Shown here piece after piece: positions 8,209 through 15,851 of a DNA stretch of 64,000 nt (positions are counted from its first letter, which is position 1; each line of letters begins with the position of its first letter). Made by a program: the position numbers and the translations under genes. Source of the stretch: Saprospiraceae bacterium (GTDB taxonomy: Bacteria > Bacteroidota > Bacteroidia > Chitinophagales > Saprospiraceae); assembly GCA_019638455.1 (NCBI GenBank), contig JAHBTU010000002.1:124001-188000 (forward strand), written 5' to 3'. The notes under the pieces were generated by a model. The model had not been told where the DNA came from. It made no database searches and saw only the letters and a list, made by a program, of their open reading frames with translations.

Positions 8209-8831
8209 ACCTTTTTCAGTTGTTCAACTTTATCATAACGTATAATTGTAGATACGCTATACTCTTGCAAAATTGATAAATTTTTCAGTTCGTTTGGCAA
8301 TTCTGTCCAAATAGGAATGATTTGCCAAGGCATTTTTAGACTTTCATCTTTATTTTTTGTCTTTCGTTCCGCTTTCCAAGCACTTTGAGAACCCCAAGCA
8401 TTATTCCAATGGTTTGCCCAATGCTGTTTATCAAACTTGAAACAGAAATTTCCACTTTTGATAATCACAAAATTTGAGTGAGAGAAAACAGACTTGAAAC
8501 CAATGCCTTTAAAGCCGGTCTTGTTGCTGTCGCCTGTTTTTGTCCCGTCCCCTGCACTTGATATACTTTCAATATCAATTTTTGAAAATGGTTCGCCTTT
8601 GTGAGAAACCACAACAAAATCTCCTACAAAATCTACACGAACATCAAGCACCCCGCTTTGGTTACTTGCGTCATCTGCGTTTTGCAAAAGTTCGTAAATA
8701 AACCGTTGGCTATCGGTGTTTATGTCCCTTGAAATCGTGTCGCAAAGGTTAGCCGTTGTAATAGCCTGTTCGGGGTTATTATAGTTCGCATTGTTTTGCG
8801 AAAGGTTGTCTATAAAGTTTTTGTATTCCAT
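8209..8831 (-). pseudogene. Host gene fragment 1: N-terminal Bergerat/GHKL ATP-binding domain
   Basis: This is the start of the broken gene, ATG 8831. Residues 46-54 (YELLQNADD) form the N-box with the Mg-binding Asn. SAGDGTK near residue 92 is a G1-like motif, and GFKGIGFKSVF (106-116) is the glycine-rich ATP lid. This set is typical of sacsin N-terminal and Hsp90-type ATPase domains. The first IS1 leaves about 207 codons plus a short VVSFYE tail, so a free ATP-binding domain could in principle still be made. The M48 peptidase gene lies 83 bp upstream on the same strand. Confidence 0.87.
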
Positions 8832-8913
8832 TCTTCTTGGTCTGTCATTCTTAAAGAATACGCACTATGCCGCTGTTTGGGAGGCTATGAAAGGCAGCAT
8901 ATTGATTGCGGAG

Positions 8914-9669
8914 TTATTTAAAGTCCTTCTTTCTGCTAAGCCTTTGAAATATTTGTTCTAATTTTTCAAAATGTTCGTGGGCATAGGGGCTTGCCTTTAT
9001 ACTATCTTGCATTAAATTGAGACGTTCTTCTGGGTCTGGATGGGTATTTAAATATGGGGGTGTTTTCTTGCTGTTTGTTCTTTCAATTTTTTCCATACGC
9101 TTGAACAAGTCAACAAGTCCTTTAGAATCAATTTTCTTATCTCTTAGAAGTTGAAATGCCTGAACATCTGCTTGTGTTTCAAATTCTCTTGAATAGCCAA
9201 GTGTTAGGAGCAAATTTGCGTTATTCACAAGTTTGCCAACCCCCTTGTCATCATCCCAAATAAAAGCGGTCACTAAACTCCTTGAAAGTTCATGAGCGAG
9301 CTTCCTGATTCCATGTCTATGTTGTATATGTGCATACTCGTGTGCCAATAAGGCCGTAAGTTCTGGATAGGAATTTATATTTTCAAAAACATGGTCGAAC
9401 AAAAAAATATAGTTTCCCGGCAAGGCAAATGCGTTAAACTGATTTGCCCGAATGACGTAAACCTTTGTCTGGTTATCTATATTTAGCTCATTAAAAAACT
9501 CATTGGCAATTTCTGTTTTTTCATCATCTAATTGATAATTGCTAAACACCTCAGCTCTGACAGCCTTACCAAGTTCTTTATCAACATCTTTTGGGAGTTG
9601 CTTTACGATGAAGTCTGAAATAGTGGGAATACCATCAGTAAAAAAATATATTGTTCCAAAACTTATCAA
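8914..9669 (-). CDS. M48-family membrane metallopeptidase
   Basis: This is a zinc endopeptidase of the M48/HtpX-Oma1 type. HEYAH at about residue 110 gives two zinc ligands and the catalytic Glu, and Glu164 in SREFETQAD is the likely third ligand. The annotated start is TTG 9669. The frame stays open upstream to 9771 and encodes a hydrophobic stretch (RFFRSCIVLFFTILFTLGL) that looks like a membrane anchor, but contains no ATG or GTG. The true protein therefore probably starts further up, or is made by a -1 shift from the RDD gene, whose last codons contain an A9 run. HtpX-like members degrade damaged membrane proteins; the substrate here is unknown. Confidence 0.82.
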   Translation of the reverse strand: MISFGTIYFFTDGIPTISDFIVKQLPKDVDKELGKAVRAEVFSNYQLDDEKTEIANEFFNELNIDNQTKVYVIRANQFNAFALPGNYIFLFDHVFENINSYPELTALLAHEYAHIQHRHGIRKLAHELSRSLVTAFIWDDDKGVGKLVNNANLLLTLGYSREFETQADVQAFQLLRDKKIDSKGLVDLFKRMEKIERTNSKKTPPYLNTHPDPEERLNLMQDSIKASPYAHEHFEKLEQIFQRLSRKKDFK

Positions 9670-9725
9670 ACCAAGAGTAAACAGAATGGTAAAAAAAAGA
9701 ACAATGCAACTTCTAAAAAATCTCT

Positions 9726-10424
9726 TTACTGTTCCAGCTTTTTTTTTACTACATAAGTTTTTACAGCCTTGTCATATAAGTTTTGTCGGTCATCATCCCA
9801 AAGCAACCACATCACAGGTATAATAAATGCACTGAGTGCACCTTTTACAGCCTCTCGGATTGCGCCTCTGCTTGCTTCTTTATAGTCACTACCGTCTTCG
9901 GCTGAAATAACTTTAAGTCCGAAGATTTTGTGGCCTAAATTTCCACTCCACAATGGGTAAAATATAGCGCCCAATATAACTCCTTCTATTGCCCCAATAA
10001 TAGCATCTTTAATCGTTGAGGCTAAAGTAATCTTTTCATTATCATTGAAAAGGTTTTCGCCAAAAATCATAAATAGTGGTATGAACATTATAATAGCCCC
10101 TAATATTGCTGCAAAGAATCTTTCTCGTCTGCTAGCTAGCTCGTAACCAAAATATTTTTCTTTTGGGACATTCAGTATATGAGGAGGAGGTAGTGGTGGT
10201 GGTGGTGATTTGAAGGTCGTAGATTTGACATCCTGTTGTGGCAATGGGGGAGGAACGGCTTTGAGTATATCTTTTAAAAAAGGTAAGTACTGAGCCTTAG
10301 TCCAATTTTCTAAACCTTCGGTCCAAACTAAAGTATCCCGCTGAATTCCTTTGATTCGCAACTCATCAATACTGAAAGGGCCTAGCTGCTGGCCGTCAAC
10401 TGCGATATAAAATTTTTGGTTCAT
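9726..10424 (-). CDS. GYF_2-RDD domain membrane protein
   Basis: The protein has 232 residues. Residues about 4-50 form a GYF_2-like domain (FYIAVDGQQLGPFS, then LVWTEGLENWTKAQYLP). A proline-rich linker (KSPPPPLPPPH) follows. An RDD domain with at least three hydrophobic segments starts near residue 95, where ASRRERFFAAILG holds the Arg/Asp-type motif. The role is unknown. GYF_2 domains bind proline-rich peptides, and this protein carries its own proline-rich linker. ATG 10424 is the only good start. The 3' end (GTA AAA AAA AAG CTG GAA CAG TAA) holds an A AAA AAG slippery heptamer that could feed ribosomes into the M48 frame. Confidence 0.85.
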   Translation of the reverse strand: MNQKFYIAVDGQQLGPFSIDELRIKGIQRDTLVWTEGLENWTKAQYLPFLKDILKAVPPPLPQQDVKSTTFKSPPPPLPPPHILNVPKEKYFGYELASRRERFFAAILGAIIMFIPLFMIFGENLFNDNEKITLASTIKDAIIGAIEGVILGAIFYPLWSGNLGHKIFGLKVISAEDGSDYKEASRGAIREAVKGALSAFIIPVMWLLWDDDRQNLYDKAVKTYVVKKKLEQ

Positions 10425-10783
10425 AAAATTGATTGGTTATGACAATGTGTTAATTTATTTGTCCGTAATAATTACCGCCATCAACAGCGCTCCTGCACCC
10501 AACCTAACCTAAACAAGAAGCGCGAGATAAGCCCAGTTTTAGCACTTATCATGCACTTAATCTTGAGTGCATTATGTTCGCTTACACCACAACGCCCCTG
10601 CCCCCATCATTCAATGGGAGCAGGGGCGTTGATATTTGGCATAAATGGCTGAAGACATGCGGATGAGTGTGTTCTTGCGAACAAATATAGGGTGGCCTCG
10701 CCTTCCCGCCAAATAGGATAGCCCAAAAAGAGTAGGGCTGTCAGGTAAGTGACTTTTTTTTCTGCGACGCAGCAGGGTGTCCC
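10425..10783. other. Intergenic region without a gene
   Basis: 359 bp between the RDD gene and the first permease. I see a strong hairpin (listed separately) and a small inverted repeat, ATGCACT...AGTGCAT, at about 10552-10573, and no coding frame. It is also where the AT-rich island gives way to the higher-GC chromosome. Confidence 0.6.
10591..10630. terminator. Hairpin, likely terminator of the permease cluster
   Basis: AACGCCCCTG pairs with CAGGGGCGTT around a short inner stem and loop. It lies downstream of the last minus-strand permease gene and has no strong U tract. Confidence 0.6.
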
Positions 10784-13234
10784 TCATTCACTTTTTAGCG
10801 AGTGCGCCGGATTTGCCAAGGCAGCCTTGATGCTCTGATAACCCACGGTCAGGAACGCCACCGCCACCGCTACTGCACCCGCCCCGGCGAACATCCACCA
10901 GCTCAGCTCGATGCGAAAAGCATAGCCATCCAACCATTGGCGCAAAAAGTACAGCGCCACGGGCGCAGCCAGCAGGAAGCCCACAAACACCAGCGTCAAA
11001 AACTCACGGCTCAACAGCCGAACCACCGAGGCAGTGGAAGCGCCGAGCACCTTGCGTATGCCGATTTCTTTGTTGCGCCGCCAAGCCATGAAAGTGGCCA
11101 GACCGAACAAGCCAAGACAGGAAATCAGCACCGCGATGCCAGTGGCCACCCTGACGAAACGCGCCAAACTGAGGTCGGCCTCGTAAATATCGGCGAGGGT
11201 CTCGTCGTAAAACTTTGCCTCAAAAGTCTCGCCGGGATAAATGCCCTGCCATGCAGTCTCGATTTTTTGCAGGGCGGGCTGCCAGTCTGCCGGGCGCTTG
11301 CTGGCAAGGCGCACATTGAGCGTACTCCACTCGGCAGGGTTATAGAGCAAGGCGGTTGGATATATTTTTTCCGAAAAGCCCATTGTGTGGTAGTCCGTCA
11401 CCACGCCCACGACCTGCCAATGGGTCGGCGCTTCGCCGGGGCCGTTGTCTTCGCTCAGCACCTTCCCTATGGCCGCCTCTGGGCTGCCCAGCCCATAAGC
11501 CTTGACCGCCGTCTCGTTGATGACGTATGCCCTTGCCGAATCGCCGGGCATCAATTTCCGACCGGCCAGCAAGGGCAGGCGGTAGAGTTCCATCAGTTTT
11601 TCGTCGGCGAGTTTGCGGTACATGTTCACCTCGGTTTTTTCCCCCTTTTCGTCTGTAAGGGTGTGGTTGTTGCTGGTATAACTGCTGCTCAACAAGGGGT
11701 CGCCGAGCGCGACTTCTTGAACTTCAGGCATCTTTTGGAGCAACTCAGCCAGCACCGGCAGTTTGTTTTTCAAAGCGGGGTTTCTGTATGCGTTGATGGG
11801 CTGCTCCATGGTCAGCACCGCCTCCTTGTCGAAACCCAAATCGGAGTGGCGCATAAAATCGAGCTGCAGCCCGACCACCAAAGCCCCGATGATGAACACT
11901 TGCGCGACGAAAAACTGAAAAATGATAAGCCCCCACCGCAAGTGTGTCCCGCGAGCGCCGCGGTTGAGCGACTGGCCGGAAAACTGCCCGCGCAAAAGCG
12001 ATACCGCCTGAAAACGGGATGCCAACCAGCCCGGGTACAAGCCTGCCAAGAGGCTCACGCCAGTCACCAGATAAAACAGGAACAGCCCCGTTTTTTGCCA
12101 ACTGGCGAAGCGCAGCACGTCCACAGGCAAGTCGTCTTTAAAATAGCCAAACGCCCAGTAGGTGAGCAAAGCGGCCAACACGACTGCCAGCAGACAAGTG
12201 ACGGCGGTTTCCAGCAGAAAACCGCTCACGATGCCCGCGCTGCGCCCACCCAGTGTCTTGCGGACACCAATCTCGCGGGCACGCATAGGTATCTGAGCCG
12301 TGCTGAGGTTGATGTAGTTGATGCAGGCTAGCGCCAAAAGGAATATGGCTACCGCGCCCAATACACCCAATACTCGCGGGTCGGCGGCGCGGATATGGCT
12401 GGCGTATTCAGGAGAAAAATGCACCTTGGCCAGAGGCTGCAATGCCAGCTGGCGCTTCATGTTCCAACGCTTGAGTTGGTCGCCCGTGTGGTGGTCGGCC
12501 AGTTCGTTGAGCGATTTTTCCACCGCTGTGGCGTCGGCACCATTTTTCAGGACGAGCCAAACCTGCTGGTTAGAGTTCACGCTTCTCCAGTTGTCTTCTT
12601 TGGGGACTGTGATGCTCAACAAATCCTCGCTGTGAAAAGTGGTAGGGAAGCCCAAGTCTTCGACCACACCGACCACCTCCACCCTGAGCGTATCACTAAA
12701 TGTCTCATACTGCACTGTCTTGCCCAACATCTCCTCGGGGCTGTGCCGAGGAAAATACTTTTCGGCTCGGCTGCGGGTCAGCACTACTTGGTCGGGCTTG
12801 CTGAGCGCAGTGGCAGCAGACCCCGCCAGCCAGCGGTGAGGCACCAGTTCAAAATATGTGGGCGTGGTCTTGCCCACCCTCCGCATATCGTTAAAACTTT
12901 TTTTTGCCCCTTCTGGCAGAATGGAAAGCGTGTACATATCCCGCACAGGCACCGCTTGCTCGATGCCCGCCAATTGCTCCGCAGCACGCCATACAGGCTC
13001 GGGACAGCCAGAATTGGTGTTGAAAACATCGTCGTTGTCTTCAAATTTTGATACCACGCGATAAATGTGCTCCCGGTTGGGAATGTCCCGGTCGTGGCTG
13101 TATTCAAAGTCAACATACTGCCAAACGAGCCAAGCGGCGCTCAGGCCTATGGCAAGCCCGGCAATGTTCAAAAGAGTGTAGCCTCGGCTGCGCCAAAGGG
13201 CGCGGAATGTGTGCTTGAGATAGATTCCGAGCAT
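10784..13234 (-). CDS. FtsX/MacB-type ABC transporter permease, paralogue 1
   Basis: The 816-residue inner-membrane protein has the eight-helix double layout of Bacteroidota permeases: helix 1 at about 21-42, a periplasmic MacB_PCD-like domain, an FtsX core at about 285-410 (CINYINLSTAQ, then AREIGVRKTLGG), a second N-terminal-like helix and periplasmic domain, and a C-terminal FtsX core (ISCLGLFGLATF, KEIGIRKVLGAS, ending NPAHSLKSE). Such permeases move or extract envelope substrates when driven by a separate ATPase; none is encoded here. It starts 30 bp after the paralogue at 13265 and is probably cotranscribed. It is the most divergent of the five at both termini. Confidence 0.9.
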   Translation of the reverse strand: MLGIYLKHTFRALWRSRGYTLLNIAGLAIGLSAAWLVWQYVDFEYSHDRDIPNREHIYRVVSKFEDNDDVFNTNSGCPEPVWRAAEQLAGIEQAVPVRDMYTLSILPEGAKKSFNDMRRVGKTTPTYFELVPHRWLAGSAATALSKPDQVVLTRSRAEKYFPRHSPEEMLGKTVQYETFSDTLRVEVVGVVEDLGFPTTFHSEDLLSITVPKEDNWRSVNSNQQVWLVLKNGADATAVEKSLNELADHHTGDQLKRWNMKRQLALQPLAKVHFSPEYASHIRAADPRVLGVLGAVAIFLLALACINYINLSTAQIPMRAREIGVRKTLGGRSAGIVSGFLLETAVTCLLAVVLAALLTYWAFGYFKDDLPVDVLRFASWQKTGLFLFYLVTGVSLLAGLYPGWLASRFQAVSLLRGQFSGQSLNRGARGTHLRWGLIIFQFFVAQVFIIGALVVGLQLDFMRHSDLGFDKEAVLTMEQPINAYRNPALKNKLPVLAELLQKMPEVQEVALGDPLLSSSYTSNNHTLTDEKGEKTEVNMYRKLADEKLMELYRLPLLAGRKLMPGDSARAYVINETAVKAYGLGSPEAAIGKVLSEDNGPGEAPTHWQVVGVVTDYHTMGFSEKIYPTALLYNPAEWSTLNVRLASKRPADWQPALQKIETAWQGIYPGETFEAKFYDETLADIYEADLSLARFVRVATGIAVLISCLGLFGLATFMAWRRNKEIGIRKVLGASTASVVRLLSREFLTLVFVGFLLAAPVALYFLRQWLDGYAFRIELSWWMFAGAGAVAVAVAFLTVGYQSIKAALANPAHSLKSE

Positions 13235-13264
13235 AGCGGTGTGTGTGTTATATCTGTGATTGAA

Positions 13265-15727
13265 CTATTCGTTACGCAATGATTTGACAGGATTCGCCAG
13301 CGCCGCTTTCACACTTTGGAAACTCACCGTCAAAAACGCGACTGCTACTGCCGCTGCTCCCGCTACTAAAAACATCCACCATTGAATGTCAATGCGATAG
13401 GCAAAATCCGAGAGCCATTTGTCCATGAAAAAATAGGCGACCGGAAACGCGATGGCACATGACGCGACGACGAGTTTTAAAAAATCTTTTGCCAAAAGAC
13501 CAGTAATGCCCGCGACCGATGCACCCAGCACTTTGCGAATGCCGATTTCCTTCACTCGCTGTTCAGCGGCGTAAGTCGCCAACCCGAAAAGCCCCATGCA
13601 GGCAATGAAAATGGCCGTCAGCGCCGCCCAAATCAACATCGTCTGCCGTTGGGTGTCTTCAGTGTAAAAAAGAGCCAATTGTTCGTCCAGAAAATGATAT
13701 TCCAAAGGGTGGTCGGGGTCAACGGCAGCGAGGGCTGACTCCATTTTTTTCAAGGTACCGGGTATGTCGCCCGCCTCGATGCGCGAAGTGAAGTAGTCTA
13801 TATTTTGTACTGGGTTGTACTGGTAGGCCAATACCAGAGGGGCGATTTTTTCGCGAAGGGTCTGAAAATGAAAGTCTTTGACGATACCTGCCACACGCGC
13901 CCGAAATTTGACCCGGTTGCGGAGCGGTATGAAACTGCCGTCGAAAGCCCGTTCTGGGATTTCGACCACCTGACCGGAGGCCTCTGTGATACCCAGTATC
14001 TTGGCGGCTGTCTCATTGAGCAAAATAGCGGACGTGTCGCCAATGCCGCTGAAAAACTGACCTTGCAATACTTCGACTTCAAAGGTTTTTGCAAAATCCT
14101 CATCTACGCCGAGCAGGTAGGCCACTTTGTGGTCTTCAGTGCTGCCTTCGGGGCGAATTTTGACGGTCGCGATAGTTTTCCATTCGCCGGGCACACGCGA
14201 CGTGACCGACACGTTTTTCACTCCCGGTATTTTTGAAAACTCCGCTTGCACGGTTTCCGCGCCCGCCCGCACCTTGCCGCTGTTGATATCCACCACCACA
14301 AGCAGGTCTTTTTTGAAACCCAAATCCTTGTTGTGGACATACTGCACCTGTCGGTACAGCACGATGGTTGCCACAATCATCAGCACCGAAACCGAGAACT
14401 GAAAAACGACCAGTGTTTTTCGCAAGGACCAATCGCTTGCGTTTTTCATCTTCAAGTTTTTGAGCAAAACCATCGGGCTGAAACGCGACAGCACGAGCGC
14501 CGGGTAACTGCCCGAAAGCAAACTCGTTGCCAGCATGGCGCCGAGTGCGCCCAGCCAGATGCGACGGTCGGTCGTGAAATTGAGCGAAAGTTGTTTTTCG
14601 GTGAAGGCATTGAAAAACGGCAAAAGCAGGTTAACAAAAAAAACCGCCAAAACAAAGGCAGAAATGGAAATCAGCAGGGACTCAAACATGAATTGCCGCA
14701 CCAATTGTCTTCGTTGCGCTCCAGCCGTCTTCCGAATTCCAATTTCCTTGCTGCGGTTGGAGGCCTTAGCCGTCGTCAGGTTCATATAGTTGATGCAGGC
14801 GAGCAACAGCACAAACAATGCGACCGAAGCAAATATTTTCAAGTAAAACAAAGAGCCGCTGCGCATGGCTGCCACGTTGGAGTTGCGCGCGCCATCCACG
14901 ATATGCTCGGAGTAGAGGTGCATATCTTTCAGGGCTTGAAGGCTGTGGGCGACAGATGTGCCTTCTTCAGGCTTGAAATGGTCGTATACCAATTTCGTCA
15001 GCTTGGTGGCGACGAGTGTTGGGTCGGCTTTTTCGCCCAACAGCGCATAAGTCAGGAAATCGTTGGACGACCAGTCCCGCAAAACTTCCCGCTGAAAATT
15101 CGTGTCCAACAGCAACGTAGATTCTGAAACCAGCAGGGGGAAATCGAAACTCGAATTCCGGGGGTGGTTTTTCAAAACCGCCGTGATTCGCAGCGGGCTT
15201 TCCTGAAAATCCATGCGAAGGATTTTTCCTAAAATATCGGTGCTGCCAAAATACCGCTGGGCGATTTCTTCTGTCACCACGATGGTATTCGGTTCTTTCA
15301 GGGCAGTTGCCGGGTCGCCCCGAACAGCCTCAAAATCAAACATTTCCATCAGGCCGTTGTCGGCAATGGTAAGGAGTTCGTGCGCCCGGTAATCAGGCCT
15401 GTCAGGGTTCAAAAGGTTGGCTCGACCGAGGCGGGCCATTCGGGCGGTATTCTCGACTTCACCGATATTTTGCCTGGAGTCCGAAGCCAAGCGATAACTT
15501 GTGCCGGCAATGGTCAGGTCTTCGGTTTTCGTTTTTTTATGCTCGATGACGCGATAGATGCGCCCGGCACGGGCGTGGTATCTGTCGAAGGTCAATTCAT
15601 CGAAAAGATAAAGGCCGAGCAACAGAAAAACCGTCAAACCAAAACCAAGCCCTACGACATTGAGCGCGGCGTAGAGTCTGTTGCGAGAAAGGTTTCGGAA
15701 CGCAATTTTGAAATAGTTTTGAATCAT
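13265..15727 (-). CDS. FtsX/MacB-type ABC transporter permease, paralogue 2
   Basis: 820 residues starting MIQNYFKIAFRNLSRN. The architecture is as in paralogue 1, with CINYMNLTTAK and KEIGIRKTAGAQ in the first FtsX core and KEIGIRKVLGASVAG in the second. It ends AALANPVKSLRNE. The 124-bp gap upstream holds only a palindromic repeat, so transcription probably comes through from paralogue 3. Its last 150 bp are strikingly similar at DNA level to those of paralogues 3 to 5. Confidence 0.9.
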   Translation of the reverse strand: MIQNYFKIAFRNLSRNRLYAALNVVGLGFGLTVFLLLGLYLFDELTFDRYHARAGRIYRVIEHKKTKTEDLTIAGTSYRLASDSRQNIGEVENTARMARLGRANLLNPDRPDYRAHELLTIADNGLMEMFDFEAVRGDPATALKEPNTIVVTEEIAQRYFGSTDILGKILRMDFQESPLRITAVLKNHPRNSSFDFPLLVSESTLLLDTNFQREVLRDWSSNDFLTYALLGEKADPTLVATKLTKLVYDHFKPEEGTSVAHSLQALKDMHLYSEHIVDGARNSNVAAMRSGSLFYLKIFASVALFVLLLACINYMNLTTAKASNRSKEIGIRKTAGAQRRQLVRQFMFESLLISISAFVLAVFFVNLLLPFFNAFTEKQLSLNFTTDRRIWLGALGAMLATSLLSGSYPALVLSRFSPMVLLKNLKMKNASDWSLRKTLVVFQFSVSVLMIVATIVLYRQVQYVHNKDLGFKKDLLVVVDINSGKVRAGAETVQAEFSKIPGVKNVSVTSRVPGEWKTIATVKIRPEGSTEDHKVAYLLGVDEDFAKTFEVEVLQGQFFSGIGDTSAILLNETAAKILGITEASGQVVEIPERAFDGSFIPLRNRVKFRARVAGIVKDFHFQTLREKIAPLVLAYQYNPVQNIDYFTSRIEAGDIPGTLKKMESALAAVDPDHPLEYHFLDEQLALFYTEDTQRQTMLIWAALTAIFIACMGLFGLATYAAEQRVKEIGIRKVLGASVAGITGLLAKDFLKLVVASCAIAFPVAYFFMDKWLSDFAYRIDIQWWMFLVAGAAAVAVAFLTVSFQSVKAALANPVKSLRNE

Positions 15728-15740
15728 AGCAATTTCATTT

Positions 15741-15803
15741 TGTATGCCGGAACGCTGTTCCGGCTATAAATTTCGAGCCGCGGGAACAGCGTTCCGGCGT
15801 ACA
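15741..15803. repeat. REP-like palindrome
   Basis: TGTATGCCGGAACGCTGTTCC at 15741-15761 is matched in reverse by GGAACAGCGTTCCGGCGTACA at 15783-15803, giving a long imperfect hairpin between two permease genes. A related palindrome lies at 41982-42040. The form is that of REP elements, which could stabilise the upstream transcript end. Confidence 0.75.
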
Positions 15804-15851
15804 ATTTTACTCGCTGCGCAGCGACTTTACCCTGCTAAAGACAAGATAAAA

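Larger units (their letters stand above)
526..8831 (-). pseudogene. Giant sacsin/Hsp90-like ATPase gene broken by seven insertion sequences
   Basis: This one minus-strand gene starts at ATG 8831 and continues past the left window edge. Host segments, in coding order, are 8831-8209, 7429-6962, 6182-5901, 4817-4635, 3855-2572, 1792-1556 and 776-526. Joining them after removing each element and one target-duplication copy gives a single frame of 3,328 nt, about 1,109 codons, with no stop or indel. I checked frame phase at every junction and translated the segments not obvious from the remaining open frames. The N-terminus has a Bergerat-type ATP-binding fold; the rest is a long region I do not recognise. 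Insertions fall at about codons 208, 364, 458, 519, 947, 1026 and 1110. The segments are AT-rich compared with the flanking chromosome, which suggests acquisition by transfer. Sacsin-like ATPases are large and sometimes sit near restriction or defence genes; any such role here is inference. Confidence 0.88.

Noticed and set aside
10802..12331. 509-codon plus-strand frame
   Set aside because: It is antisense to permease paralogue 1, rich in His, Arg and Gln, and has no recognisable domain. It is a frame shadow of a higher-GC gene.
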